A stretch of DNA of 64,000 nucleotides, from the NCBI RefSeq assembly GCF_011745145.1, contig NZ_CP050191.1, positions 1,267,991-1,331,990 on the forward strand, written 5' to 3'. Of the stretch, positions 48,619-59,584 are shown piece after piece. The translations under genes and the position numbers were made by a program. Source of the stretch: Mycobacterium sp. DL440. GTDB lineage: Bacteria; Actinomycetota; Actinomycetes; Mycobacteriales; Mycobacteriaceae. The notes below the pieces were generated by a model, which worked only from the letters and a program-made list of their open reading frames with translations, did no database searches and was not told the DNA's origin. How positions within the stretch are numbered: position 1 is the stretch's first letter; every line of letters begins with the position of its first letter.

Positions 48619-48655
48619 ATCCCGATTATCGGGATGACATTCCAATAATCGGAAT
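48619..48655. promoter_or_regulatory. tandem 17-bp palindromic operators
   Basis: ATCCCGATTATCGGGAT (48619-48635) and ATTCCAATAATCGGAAT (48639-48655) share, in opposite orientation, the pattern AT[TC]CCGATTAT[CT]GG[GA]AT. Their centres are 20 bp apart, about two helical turns, so a dimer at each site would sit on the same DNA face. They begin just downstream of the -10 box, where a bound repressor would block transcription. The IclR-family gene at 51652 is the obvious candidate regulator. Confidence 0.7.
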
Positions 48656-48696
48656 TAAGCCTCCTGGCCTCAACGCGGAGAAGGGTGGACATCCTG

Positions 48697-50043
48697 ATGG
48701 AGTCAGCCGGGCCTGTTATGGCCCACGAGCACGGCTCGTCGCCGATCAAGCGGGTAGCAGCTGCAAGTCTGATCGGGACCACGATCGAGTGGTACGACTT
48801 CTACATATATGGCGCGGCGTCCGCGACGGTCGTCGGCGGCCTGTTCTTTCCTGATTTCTCGCCGCTGGCCGGCACTTTGGCAGCATTCAGCACATTTGCG
48901 GTTGGCTTCGTCGCCCGCCCGTTGGGCGGTGTCTTCTTCGGCCATTTCGGCGACCGGATCGGCCGCAAGCGCATGCTGATCCTGAGCCTGCTCATCATGG
49001 GCCTGGCCACCTTCGCCATCGGACTGCTTCCCACGTTCGCCGCCATCGGCGCATGGGCGCCCATTGCGCTGGTGGCGTTGCGATTCATCCAAGGTTTCGC
49101 CGTCGGTGGCGAGTGGGGCGGTGCGGTGATCATGGCCGTCGAGCACGCCCCGCCGGACCGGCGAGGCTTCTACGGGAGCTGGCCGCAGATGGGTGTGCCG
49201 ATCGGACTTCTGATGTCCACCGGCTTGTTCGCCGTGTTCTCGTCGATGTCCCCGAGCGCCTTCGAGACCTGGGGTTGGCGAGTTCCGTTCCTGCTCAGCA
49301 TCCTTCTGGTGGCGGTCGGGCTGTTCATCCGGTTGCGGGTGGTCGAGACGCCGGTCTTCGCCGAGGTGCAGAAGGCCGGGGAAGTGGTGAAGGTTCCGTT
49401 CCTGGAGCTGATCCGCTCCGACCTGCGCAATGTACTGCTGGCGGCAGGAATCTACCTCGGTCACGGCGTGATGTTCTACGTCCTCAGCGTTTTCACGCTG
49501 TCCTACGCCACCACCCAGCTGGGCTTGGAGCGCAGCGTCATCTTCACCGGCACGATGCTGGCCGCGGTCTTCCAGGCGTCGCTGGTCCCGTTCTTCGGCA
49601 GACTCTCCGACACGCTGGGCCGACGCCAGGTGTACGCGGGAGGTGCGGTCTTCACCTTGCTGTTCGCCTTCCCGTTGTACTGGATGATCGGTACCGGGCA
49701 GCCGCTGCTGGTGTGGACGTCGGTGGTGCTCATCCTGGGTGTCGCGCATCCGGCCATGTATGCGCCGACAGCCGCGTTGTACGCCGAGATGTTCCCGCCG
49801 CGCGTCCGCTACAGCGGCGCCTCGGTCGGATACCAATTAGGCGGAGCCACCGTGGGATTCGTTCCGTTGCTGGCCACCTCGCTGGTCGGTCTCGGTCACG
49901 GCGCGTCCTGGCCGATCTCGCTGCTGATCGTGGTCAGTGCCGTAATCGGACTGGTCTCGGTGTTCAGCGCCCGGACCGATTACCTGGACGGTCCGGTGCC
50001 CCGGGCGGCAGCGGTCCCGGAATCAGAATCACTGAATGGGTGA
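48697..50043 (+). CDS. MFS transporter, metabolite:H+ symporter (MHS) family
   Basis: A 448-residue proton-coupled uptake transporter with twelve membrane helices. The MHS signature is present early: SLIGTTIEWYDFYIYGAA, then ARPLGGVFFGHFGDRIGRKR (MFS motif A) and RFIQGFAVGGEWGGA. The C-terminal half has GRLSDTLGRRQ, the second motif A. MHS proteins import organic acids, shikimate, betaine or related compounds. ATG 48697 has AAGGGTGG 8 bases upstream; a GTG at 48685 overlaps that ribosome site, and ATG 48718 is another option. It is first in an operon with an FAD-dependent oxidoreductase and an IclR gene, so it probably imports the oxidoreductase substrate. Confidence 0.9.
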   Translation: MESAGPVMAHEHGSSPIKRVAAASLIGTTIEWYDFYIYGAASATVVGGLFFPDFSPLAGTLAAFSTFAVGFVARPLGGVFFGHFGDRIGRKRMLILSLLIMGLATFAIGLLPTFAAIGAWAPIALVALRFIQGFAVGGEWGGAVIMAVEHAPPDRRGFYGSWPQMGVPIGLLMSTGLFAVFSSMSPSAFETWGWRVPFLLSILLVAVGLFIRLRVVETPVFAEVQKAGEVVKVPFLELIRSDLRNVLLAAGIYLGHGVMFYVLSVFTLSYATTQLGLERSVIFTGTMLAAVFQASLVPFFGRLSDTLGRRQVYAGGAVFTLLFAFPLYWMIGTGQPLLVWTSVVLILGVAHPAMYAPTAALYAEMFPPRVRYSGASVGYQLGGATVGFVPLLATSLVGLGHGASWPISLLIVVSAVIGLVSVFSARTDYLDGPVPRAAAVPESESLNG

Positions 50044-50118
50044 CCGCAGTTCTGCTGATGTGCGGGCACACGGCGCGCCCGATCCGAATATAGAGAAGAT
50101 GAAAGTGAGAAGAGAAGG

Positions 50119-51528
50119 ATGCCAAACGAATACGATTACGACGTCGCGGTAATTGGCGGTGGCACCGCCGGTGCCTTCGCTGGGATCGCGGCGGCGGCCA
50201 CGGGCGCCCGCACCGTGATCATCGAGCAGTACGGCTACCTCGGGGGCATTCTGTCGCTGGGTATGAACCTGCTGGGATCCGCTGACGCCGACGGGTACTG
50301 GGCGATGGGCGGATTCCCGCGTGACATCGTCCGCGACCTGATCAAGAACCAGCACGCCACCCCGCCGGTGAAGGACAGCCTATTCGGATCGATCCTGGCC
50401 CAGGACCCCGAGCCGTTCAAGATCTACCTGCTCCGGGCGGCCAAGCAGTATGGTGCAGATCTGTTGTTCCACACCATGTTTCTCGATGCCGAAACAGAGG
50501 ATGGTCACATCACCAAGCTGACCGTCGCCAACAAGGCCGGCATCTCGGAGATCCGGGCCAAGTACTTCGTGGATGCCTCGGGCGACGCCGACGTGGTGGC
50601 TCGTGCCGGCGGAGAATTCGTCTTCGGCAACGGGCAGGATGGCGTCACGCAGCCGGTGAGCAACATCTTCCGGGTCGGCGGCGTGAATCTCGGCAACCTG
50701 TGGGACTACCTGGAAGAACACCCGGAGGACCGCACCGTGCCCACCGGCTGGTCCGGCCAGCCCTACGACATGGACTACATCCGCAACACCCCCGGCGTGC
50801 ACCTGATGGCCTTCGGAAACCTGATCAAGGAGGCTAAGGCGGCCGGTGATTTCACCCTGCCGCGCAACCGGCTTGGCATCTACACCCTGCCGGAGCGCGA
50901 CGACGTGGTGATCAACCTGACCCGGGTGCACGGCATAGATGGCACCGACCCGTGGGACGTCAGCCGCGCCGAGGCCGAAACTCAACTGCAGACCTATGAA
51001 TCCCTGTACTTCCTCCGCAAGTACGTGCCCGGGTTTCAGCGGTGCTACCTGGCTAACCTTCCGCACCAGCTCGGCGTGCGCGAGTCGCGGCACATCGTGG
51101 GCGAGCACACGCTCACCCGCGAGGACGTGCTCGCCGGGCGCGATTTCGACGACCAGGTCGGTCGCGGCGCGTACCCCCTCGACATCCACGACACCGGGAT
51201 CGGCGCCAAGGTGCTCGGGGCCAAGGTCGAGGGTGGCGGTATCACGTTGAAGTATTTGTCGCGCTCCTACGGGATTCCCAAGCGTGCACTGATCCCCAAC
51301 GGGTTGGACAACATCCTGGTGGCCGGCCGCTGCATCAGTGCCGATCACGAGGCCGCGGGTTCGGTTCGCGGACAGGCGGTGTGCATGGTCAGCGGTCATG
51401 CCGCCGGCACCATCGCTGCGATCGGGGCCAAATCCGGTGCCGCCGCGCGCGATATCCCGCACGGTGAGGTGCAGGACGTGCTGCTGCAGCAGGGGGCGGT
51501 GCTGACTCGCAACGACCTGATCGACTAG
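50119..51528 (+). CDS. FAD-dependent oxidoreductase (FAD_oxidored family)
   Basis: A 469-residue soluble flavoprotein. The Rossmann motif is DVAVIGGGTAGAFAGIAAA, followed by IIEQYGYLGGILSLGMN. The middle has YFVDASGDADVVARAGGEF, and the C-terminal part has RESRHIVGEHTLTREDVLAG, RGAYPLDIHDTG and NILVAGRCISADHEAAGSVR, all typical of the FAD_oxidored (PF12831-type) family found in catabolic operons. The family reaction is poorly defined. It lies 75 bases after the MHS transporter and before the IclR gene. Neither substrate nor product can be named from sequence. Confidence 0.88.
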   Translation: MPNEYDYDVAVIGGGTAGAFAGIAAAATGARTVIIEQYGYLGGILSLGMNLLGSADADGYWAMGGFPRDIVRDLIKNQHATPPVKDSLFGSILAQDPEPFKIYLLRAAKQYGADLLFHTMFLDAETEDGHITKLTVANKAGISEIRAKYFVDASGDADVVARAGGEFVFGNGQDGVTQPVSNIFRVGGVNLGNLWDYLEEHPEDRTVPTGWSGQPYDMDYIRNTPGVHLMAFGNLIKEAKAAGDFTLPRNRLGIYTLPERDDVVINLTRVHGIDGTDPWDVSRAEAETQLQTYESLYFLRKYVPGFQRCYLANLPHQLGVRESRHIVGEHTLTREDVLAGRDFDDQVGRGAYPLDIHDTGIGAKVLGAKVEGGGITLKYLSRSYGIPKRALIPNGLDNILVAGRCISADHEAAGSVRGQAVCMVSGHAAGTIAAIGAKSGAAARDIPHGEVQDVLLQQGAVLTRNDLID

Positions 51529-51639
51529 CAATCATGTTGCGACGGTGGCCATGCCGATGATTCTGTTGCCGCATATGCTCGGCAGTTGGGAACCGGGATC
51601 AATCCAGATACGTGCGAACTCCGGGAATTTATCGGACGT

Positions 51640-51645
51640 TAGGAT
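51640..51645 (+). promoter_or_regulatory. -10 box TAGGAT
   Basis: TAGGAT ends 6 bases before ATG 51652 of the IclR gene, so this regulator probably has its own leaderless transcript in addition to read-through from the operon. Confidence 0.5.
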
Positions 51646-51651
51646 ACCGGC

Positions 51652-52429
51652 ATGGCCACTGATGGCACGCTAGCCAAGGGCTTCATCCTGCTGCAGGTGC
51701 TCGTCGAGCATCCCGATGGCGTGACCGTGACCGGCCTGGCCAAGGAGGTCGGACTGCCGGCCAGCACCGTGCATCGGCTGCTGGCCGAGCTGGTCCGGAT
51801 CGACTTGGTCCGGCTGGACGAGCGCAGCAGGCGATATCAGCTGGGCACCAAGTTGTTCGAACTGCATCAGCGCGCATCGGAGGTGCGGACCCTTCCGGAG
51901 GTCATGCTCGCGGTGATGCGCCGGCTGGCCGACAGCACTGGCAGGACCATCTTCATGGGGGCCCGTGAAGGGTCGGAATACTTCTATGTGGAGCGAATCG
52001 GCGGATCCGACCGGGTGCAGATCAGAGCCTACGTCGGTGAGCGGCTGCCCATCCATGCCTCCTCGGGCGGCAAGTGCCTGTTGGGATACCTGCCCCCCCG
52101 TCGAGCTGGACGCGATCATGCGAACCCTGCACTGGGAGAAGTTGACTCCCAACACGCATATCGACGAAGAGCAGTTCCGTGCCGAATTGCGCCAGGTGGT
52201 CGAGGATGGCTACGCGATCAACAACGGGGAGATCCAGGACGGAGTACGGGCCATCAGTGTGCCCGTCATGCGGGCAGGCCGACCCGCATATGCATTGACC
52301 GTCGCCGGGCCCGAATTCCGGATGCCTCTGGAGGAGATCACTGGATTTCTGCCCGAACTTCGCGAGGCGGCCCGCGAGATCGAATTGCACCTTCCGCGCG
52401 ATGACGGCCGGCCCGCGCACACCGCCTGA
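51652..52429 (+). pseudogene. IclR-family regulator, frameshifted at a run of seven C
   Basis: The first frame encodes a normal IclR N-terminus: winged helix GFILLQVLVEHPDGVTVTGL and KEVGLPASTVHRLLAELVRI, then effector-domain residues up to GGKCLLGYLPP (residue 149). At 52093-52099 there are seven C; after it the frame is out of register. The correct continuation, PVELDAIMRTLHWEKLTPNT, GYAINNGEIQDGVRAISVPV and so on to the stop at 52429, lies in the next frame. One C fewer would restore a normal protein of about 258 residues. It could be a sequencing error, a recent loss of function or a reversible slippage switch. It is the likely repressor of the upstream MHS/flavoprotein operon. Confidence 0.85.
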
Positions 52430-54625
<2,196 letters not shown>

Positions 54626-54634
54626 CCCGGTCCC

Positions 54635-55300
54635 TCAGCGCAGAATTGTGGCGACGATCCCGGCCAGGTAACCCAAGCGCGCCACCTCCGAGGGCCGGAA
54701 ACCCGGGCCGCCGGGACGGCCCAACACGATCGCGGTGTCGTGGTCACCCAGTGGTGCGGCAGCCAGTGTGGTGTCCATGTCGCGCCACACCTGCGGCACC
54801 CACTCCTGGGTGCCGTCGAGCACGGTGGCCCGCTGCAACGGCAACCACGGCGCTGACTTCGCCTGGGTCTCGGGAGCGCCGTGACTTGCCGCGACACGTT
54901 CTACGCCGCTACCGGTGGACCGGACCACGGTGCACCAGCTGACGCGCAGAACCCGTGGCGCTTCTTCGGCCAGCACCTTCAGTCGGTCGGCCTTCGAACG
55001 CGCCGCCGCGACGTGGTCGATCAATTCGAGTTCGCGGTGCGCCTCGAGCAGCCCGGTATGCGGGCGGATGCTGTCGACATAGACGCCGGAAAGGCTTTCG
55101 GCGGCGGTGATCAAGGTGTCGGGCATCGAGCCCAGCGGCAGGTCGACGACCAGATCGTCGATCGCGTAGCCGGTACCGCGCTCGACGACGTCGAGGGACA
55201 GGATGTCGGCACCGACCGAGCCGAGTGCTACGGCGAGCGAGCCGAGGCTGCCTGGTCGGTCCTCGAGCTGGACCCGCAGCAGATACGAAGGCACGCGCAT
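54635..55300 (-). CDS. ACT domain-containing protein (Rv3013-like)
   Basis: A 221-residue protein. The N-terminal ACT domain (residues 1-75: SYLLRVQLEDRPGSLGSLAV, ADILSLDVVERGTGYAIDDL) is an amino-acid-binding regulatory fold. The C-terminal half (LRVSWCTVVRSTG, TVLDGTQEW, TTLAAAPLGDHDTAIVLGRP, FRPSEVARLGYLAGIVATIL) is conserved in actinobacteria and may be an enzymatic or GAF-like module, but I do not recognise a catalytic motif. The ATG at 55298-55300 begins the ACT domain; the same frame runs far into antisense of gatA, which is not credible coding. It is convergent with ligA, 9 bases apart. Confidence 0.87.
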   Translation of the reverse strand: MRVPSYLLRVQLEDRPGSLGSLAVALGSVGADILSLDVVERGTGYAIDDLVVDLPLGSMPDTLITAAESLSGVYVDSIRPHTGLLEAHRELELIDHVAAARSKADRLKVLAEEAPRVLRVSWCTVVRSTGSGVERVAASHGAPETQAKSAPWLPLQRATVLDGTQEWVPQVWRDMDTTLAAAPLGDHDTAIVLGRPGGPGFRPSEVARLGYLAGIVATILR

Positions 55301-55383
55301 CACTGTTGCACAGGGGGAGCGCCGGGGCATGCCGGTGTAGCGCCGGGTGTACTGCCGACGGGAGCCCGATTTGGTGGCGTGAC

Positions 55384-55389
55384 TAGGCT
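55384..55389 (+). promoter_or_regulatory. -10 box TAGGCT of gatCA
   Basis: TAGGCT ends 8 bases before GTG 55398 of gatC; there is no Shine-Dalgarno, consistent with leaderless translation. Confidence 0.55.
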
Positions 55390-55397
55390 GCTTTGTC

Positions 55398-55736
55398 GTG
55401 TCGAAGATCTCCCGAGACGAGGTTGCCCATCTGGCGCGTCTGGCGCGTCTGGCGCTGACCGATGACGAACTGGACAGTTTCGCCGGACAGCTGGATGCCA
55501 TCCTCGGCCATGTCAGCCAGATCCAGTCCGTCGACGTCACCGGTGTGGAAGCGACGGACAATCCGCTTTCGCGGCGGGCAGGAGCGCAGCGACCTGGGGA
55601 GACAACCGGGATCGTCAACGTCAGCAGGCCTGACGTTGTCGTGCCGTGCCTGACGCAGGAGGAAGCGCTGGCCGCGGCGCCGCGCGCCGAAGACGGCCGC
55701 TTCGCTGTGCCGCGGATTCTCGGAGAGGGTGAATGA
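55398..55736 (+). CDS. gatC: Asp-tRNA(Asn)/Glu-tRNA(Gln) amidotransferase subunit C
   Basis: A 112-residue GatC subunit that wraps around GatA and stabilises the GatCAB complex. [35 protein letters not shown] (given here in parts) and the helix continuing [21 protein letters not shown] are the standard N-terminus. The C-terminus [14 protein letters not shown] is normal. Between them is an insertion of about 13 residues ([13 protein letters not shown]) relative to the 99-residue M. tuberculosis protein. GTG 55398 starts the domain. The stop overlaps gatA ATG as ATGA. Confidence 0.93.
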   Translation: MSKISRDEVAHLARLARLALTDDELDSFAGQLDAILGHVSQIQSVDVTGVEATDNPLSRRAGAQRPGETTGIVNVSRPDVVVPCLTQEEALAAAPRAEDGRFAVPRILGEGE

Positions 55737-57223
55737 CCAGCATGAGTGAGCTGACCCGTCGCGATGCGGCGACCCTGGGTGCCCAGATCGCGGCCAAGGA
55801 GGTCTCCTCGACCGAGGTGACCCAGGCCCACCTGGATCAGATCGCGGAGACCGACGACCGCTTCAACGCCTTTCTGCACGTGGCGGCGGATTCCGCTCTG
55901 GCCGCGGCGGCTCGGGTCGACGCTGCCGTGGCGGCCGGCGAGACGCTGCCTTCGCCGTTGGCCGGGGTGCCGTTGGCCCTCAAGGACGTCTTCACCGCCA
56001 CCGATATGCCGACCACCGCGGGGTCCAAGATCCTCGAAGGTTGGCGTGCGCCGTACGACGCGACCGTCACCGCCAAGCTGCGCGCCGCAGGCATCCCGAT
56101 CCTCGGCAAGACCAACATGGACGAATTCGCCATGGGCTCGTCGACGGAGAACTCGGCCTACGGCCCGACCCGCAACCCGTGGAACACCGAGCGGGTGCCG
56201 GGGGGTTCGGGCGGCGGTAGCGCCGCGGCGCTCGCCGCCTATCAGGCGCCGCTGGCCATCGGCACGGACACCGGCGGGTCGATCCGGCAGCCGGCCGCGC
56301 TGACCGCAACCGTCGGCGTCAAACCGACGTACGGCACGGTGTCGCGCTACGGCCTGATCGCTTGCGCGTCCTCGTTGGACCAGGGTGGGCCCTGCGCCCG
56401 CACGGTGCTGGACACCGCCCTGCTGCACCAGGTGATCGCCGGTCATGACTCGTATGACTCCACCTCCGTCGACGCCCCGGTGCCCGATGTGGTCGGTGCG
56501 GCTCGGGCCGGTGCGGCAGGCGATCTCACAGGTGTTCGGGTCGGCGTCGTCAAGCAGTTGCGTGGCGAGGGATACCAGCCCGGCGTGCTGGAGTCGTTCA
56601 ATGCCGCGGTCGCCCAGCTGACTGCGCTCGGCGCCGAGGTCACCGAGGTCGACTGCCCGCATTTCGACCACGCGATGGATGCCTACTACCTGATCCTGCC
56701 CTCGGAGGTGTCGAGCAACCTGGCCCGGTTCGACGCCATGCGCTTCGGGCTGCGCGTCGGCGACGACGGCACGCACAGCGCCGAAGAGGTCATGGCGCTG
56801 ACCCGGGCCGCCGGGTTCGGCCCGGAGGTCAAGCGCCGGATCATGATCGGCACCTACGCGTTGTCGGCCGGCTACTACGACGCCTACTACAACCAGGCGC
56901 AGAAGGTGCGGACGCTGATCGCCCGCGATCTGGAGCAGGCCTACCAGAGCGTGGATGTCCTGGTGTCCCCGGCGACGCCGACGACGGCGTTCCGGCTGGG
57001 GGAGAAGGTCGACGATCCGCTGGCCATGTACCTGTTCGACCTGTGCACGCTGCCGCTGAACCTGGCCGGGCACTGCGGCATGTCGGTGCCGTCGGGTCTC
57101 TCGCCCGACGACGGCCTGCCGGTCGGACTGCAGATCATGGCGCCGGCCCTGGCCGATGACCGGCTCTACCGCGTCGGCGCAGCCTACGAGGCGGCTCGCG
57201 GTCCGCTGCCCAGCGCGTTGTAG
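55733..57223 (+). CDS. gatA: Asp-tRNA(Asn)/Glu-tRNA(Gln) amidotransferase subunit A
   Basis: A 496-residue amidase-signature glutaminase. It releases ammonia from glutamine for transamidation of misacylated Glu-tRNA(Gln) or Asp-tRNA(Asn) by GatB. The catalytic triad Lys84 (LALKDVF), cis-Ser159 ([11 protein letters not shown]) and Ser183 ([10 protein letters not shown]) is intact with the same spacing as the S. aureus enzyme. [18 protein letters not shown] is also conserved. The ATG overlaps the gatC stop. gatB is not adjacent but lies 2.4 kb downstream after pfkA and a divergent SDR/MarR pair. Confidence 0.97.
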   Translation: MTSMSELTRRDAATLGAQIAAKEVSSTEVTQAHLDQIAETDDRFNAFLHVAADSALAAAARVDAAVAAGETLPSPLAGVPLALKDVFTATDMPTTAGSKILEGWRAPYDATVTAKLRAAGIPILGKTNMDEFAMGSSTENSAYGPTRNPWNTERVPGGSGGGSAAALAAYQAPLAIGTDTGGSIRQPAALTATVGVKPTYGTVSRYGLIACASSLDQGGPCARTVLDTALLHQVIAGHDSYDSTSVDAPVPDVVGAARAGAAGDLTGVRVGVVKQLRGEGYQPGVLESFNAAVAQLTALGAEVTEVDCPHFDHAMDAYYLILPSEVSSNLARFDAMRFGLRVGDDGTHSAEEVMALTRAAGFGPEVKRRIMIGTYALSAGYYDAYYNQAQKVRTLIARDLEQAYQSVDVLVSPATPTTAFRLGEKVDDPLAMYLFDLCTLPLNLAGHCGMSVPSGLSPDDGLPVGLQIMAPALADDRLYRVGAAYEAARGPLPSAL

Positions 57224-57278
57224 GCGGTCACGGCCTTATCCCCGGCACGGTTGTGTCGGGCGGGGCAAGATGGTGCGC

Positions 57279-58310
57279 ATGCGCATCGGAGTTCTCACCG
57301 GCGGCGGTGATTGTCCTGGCCTGAACGCGGTGATCCGGGCGGTGGTGCGTACCTGCGACCAGCGCTACGGCTCGTCGGTGGTCGGATTCCTCGACGGCTG
57401 GCGTGGTCTGTTGGAGGATCGTCGTATCCAACTGGCCAACGACGATCGCAACGACCGGCTGCTGGCCAAGGGCGGAACCATGTTGGGCACCGCCCGGGTC
57501 AATCCCGACAAGCTGCGGGCCGGCCTGGACCAGATCAAGCAGACCCTTGAAGACAACGGGATCGACGTGCTGATCCCGATCGGCGGTGAAGGCACGCTGA
57601 CTGCCGCGCACTGGTTGTCCGAGGAGAATGTCCCGGTGGTCGGGGTGCCCAAGACCATCGACAACGACATCGACTGCACGGACGTGACTTTCGGACACGA
57701 CACGGCGCTGCAGGTGGCCACCGAGGCCATCGACCGGCTGCACAGCACCGCCGAATCGCACCAACGGGTCATGTTGGTCGAGGTGATGGGCCGGCATGCC
57801 GGCTGGATCGCGCTGAGCGCCGGGCTGGCCTCGGGTGCGCACATGACGTTGATCCCCGAACAGCCGTTCGACGTCGAAGAAGTGTGCCGGCTGGTCAAGA
57901 AGCGGTTCCAGCACGGATCGTCACACTTCATCTGCGTGGTGGCCGAGGGTGCGAAGCCGGCGGAAGGCACCATGCAGCTGCGCCAGGGCGGAATGGATGA
58001 GTTCGGCCATGAGAAATTCACCGGTGTGGCACAGCAATTGGCGTACGAGGTGGAGAAGCGGATCAAGAAGGATGTCCGGGTGACCGTGCTGGGGCACGTC
58101 CAGCGCGGCGGTACCCCGACGGCCTACGACCGGGTGCTCGCCACCCGGTTCGGGGTGAACGCGGCTGACGCCGCGCATGCCGGCGAGTTCGGGATGATGG
58201 TGTCGTTACAGGGGCAGGACATCGGCCGGGTATCGCTGGCCGATGCGACCCGCCACCTCAAACTGGTACCGCAGTCCCGTTACGACGACGCCGCGGAGTT
58301 CTTCGGGTAG
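57279..58310 (+). CDS. pfkA: 6-phosphofructokinase
   Basis: A 343-residue ATP-dependent phosphofructokinase, the committed step of glycolysis. Motifs: [20 protein letters not shown] (nucleotide loop), [22 protein letters not shown] (GGEGT), [20 protein letters not shown] with the catalytic [15 protein letters not shown] and [17 protein letters not shown] 57279 gives exactly the length of the M. tuberculosis enzyme; the in-frame ATG at 57270 would add three residues. It lies between gatA and gatB, as in M. tuberculosis, though here a divergent SDR/MarR pair is inserted before gatB. Convergent SDR stop is 6 bases away. Confidence 0.97.
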   Translation: MRIGVLTGGGDCPGLNAVIRAVVRTCDQRYGSSVVGFLDGWRGLLEDRRIQLANDDRNDRLLAKGGTMLGTARVNPDKLRAGLDQIKQTLEDNGIDVLIPIGGEGTLTAAHWLSEENVPVVGVPKTIDNDIDCTDVTFGHDTALQVATEAIDRLHSTAESHQRVMLVEVMGRHAGWIALSAGLASGAHMTLIPEQPFDVEEVCRLVKKRFQHGSSHFICVVAEGAKPAEGTMQLRQGGMDEFGHEKFTGVAQQLAYEVEKRIKKDVRVTVLGHVQRGGTPTAYDRVLATRFGVNAADAAHAGEFGMMVSLQGQDIGRVSLADATRHLKLVPQSRYDDAAEFFG

Positions 58311-58316
58311 GCCGCG

Positions 58317-59009
58317 TCACGCGCTCTTGAGCGCTTCGCGGCGTAGCAACTGCCACATGGACGGGGTGCCGACCGTCGTCGAAATCGTCACGGTTGCACC
58401 GGTTTCGGGTGTTTGGGCCAGCTTCAGCAGGTAGTGGGCGAGATCGGTGCGGGAGGTGAACGCGCCCACCGGGTCGCACTGGCCCGCGATGTATTCAGTG
58501 ACATCCGGCAGGTCGAACAGGCCGGACGGCCGCACGATCGTCCAGTTCAGTCCACTGGCGCTCACGATGTCCTCCATCCGGCGCATGTCGGCATACAGGG
58601 TCTTGCCGAAGATGCGGCTGATCACGGGCTGGACCAGACGCAGCGCGAACGGCGTATCGGTGCGGCCGGGGTAGTCGTCGATCGCGGTGGAGCTCACGAC
58701 GGCCAACTTCTCGACTCCGGTCGCGCGCATCGCCGTGACGATGTTGCCCATCCCGACGGAGTAGGTGTCGATGGGCTCCTTGGTGAACGTGACGCCCAGG
58801 GTGGACAGCACCGCGTCGGCATCGTCGACGGCGTCGGTGACAGCCGCTGCGTCGCGCACATCGGCCTCGGCCACGGTGAGTGCAGGTCCGGTGATGGGGA
58901 ACGCCCCGGGGTGGCGGGTGACCGCCACGACGCGGTGGCCGGCGTCGAGGGCTCGGCGGGTGAGCAGACGTCCGGTTGCCCCGTTGGCGCCGAAGATGAC
59001 GATTTGCAT
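58317..59009 (-). CDS. NAD(P)-binding atypical SDR (NAD(P)H-binding domain, BLVRB-like)
   Basis: A 230-residue NAD(P)H-binding protein. GANGATG (residues 7-13) in IVIFGANGATGRLLTRRAL is the nucleotide loop; ADAVLSTLG, KLAVVSSTAIDDYPG and GLNWTIVRPSGLFDL are typical of atypical SDRs such as flavin/biliverdin reductase-like proteins. ATG 59009 is supported by the strong ribosome site GGGAGG. It is divergent from a MarR-family gene, across an intergenic region holding two palindromes, so it is probably the main target of that regulator. Redox or electrophile stress response is a reasonable guess, since MarR/SDR pairs of this kind often respond to quinones. Confidence 0.88.
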   Translation of the reverse strand: MQIVIFGANGATGRLLTRRALDAGHRVVAVTRHPGAFPITGPALTVAEADVRDAAAVTDAVDDADAVLSTLGVTFTKEPIDTYSVGMGNIVTAMRATGVEKLAVVSSTAIDDYPGRTDTPFALRLVQPVISRIFGKTLYADMRRMEDIVSASGLNWTIVRPSGLFDLPDVTEYIAGQCDPVGAFTSRTDLAHYLLKLAQTPETGATVTISTTVGTPSMWQLLRREALKSA

Positions 59010-59025
59010 GAAAGCCTCCCAATTA

Positions 59026-59076
59026 GTCACTAGTTGTGACAATCAAGATATATGACAATCACTAGGAGTGCTAGTG
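59026..59076. promoter_or_regulatory. two operator palindromes in SDR/MarR divergent promoter
   Basis: GTCAC-TAGTT-GTGAC (59026-59040) and CACTAG-GAGTG-CTAGTG (59060-59076) are perfect inverted repeats, each with a 5-base spacer. The second overlaps TAGTGT (59072-59077), the -10 box 7 bases before the MarR GTG at 59085, so the MarR protein binding there would repress its own gene. The first lies 17 bases before the SDR ATG. Confidence 0.65.
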
Positions 59077-59084
59077 TTGGCATC

Positions 59085-59558
59085 GTGGCCGAGGATCCGA
59101 CCGGTGTTTCCGCGCTCGACGAGCGCATACCGTTCCTGCTGTCCCAATTGGGTGCGTATGTGGCCGATGGCTTCAAGACCAGGCTCGAGCCGCTGGGCCT
59201 GCATCCCCGGGCCACCGCGGTTCTGTTGGCGCTGGCCGGTGTCGATGGGCAGTCTCAGCGCGAACTGTGCGAGCGTCTCGGTCTGCATCGCAATGTCATG
59301 GTCACGCTGATCGACACTCTGGAAGCCGACGGGCTGGTCGAGCGCCGGCCGCATCCCGAGGATCGGCGGGCATTTGCGGTATCTCTGACCGAGCGGGCGC
59401 GCGAGTTGGTCCCGGCCCTCGACTCCGCAGGTCGTGCGCTCGAGGACGAGGTGACCGCGTCGCTGTCCGACGATGAACGGGCCGCGCTGCGGTACATGCT
59501 GCGCCGACTGTCGGCCGCGGCGGGACTGATCCCTGGCGTCCACCCCGGACTGACCTGA
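59085..59558 (+). CDS. MarR family transcriptional regulator
   Basis: A 157-residue winged-helix regulator. Its core reads [40 protein letters not shown] and [20 protein letters not shown] (recognition helix and wing with the conserved D-x-R), then dimerisation helices. The longer in-frame ATG at 59052 lies inside the operator region; GTG 59085, 7 bases after TAGTGT, is the better start and implies a leaderless mRNA. It is divergent from the SDR gene and likely controls it. No Cys sits in the usual OhrR-type sensing position, so the signal may be a small ligand. Confidence 0.9.
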   Translation: MAEDPTGVSALDERIPFLLSQLGAYVADGFKTRLEPLGLHPRATAVLLALAGVDGQSQRELCERLGLHRNVMVTLIDTLEADGLVERRPHPEDRRAFAVSLTERARELVPALDSAGRALEDEVTASLSDDERAALRYMLRRLSAAAGLIPGVHPGLT

Positions 59559-59571
59559 TCCGGGGCCCAAC

Positions 59572-59577
59572 TAGGAT
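59572..59577 (+). promoter_or_regulatory. -10 box TAGGAT of gatB
   Basis: TAGGAT ends 7 bases before ATG 59585. gatB therefore appears to have its own leaderless promoter, separate from gatCA. Confidence 0.55.
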
Positions 59578-59584
59578 CGACGGC

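Noticed and set aside
55301..57073. Minus-strand extension of the ACT protein frame through gatC and gatA (812 codons in total)
   Set aside because: Only the last 221 residues resemble a protein family; the rest is antisense to gatC/gatA.
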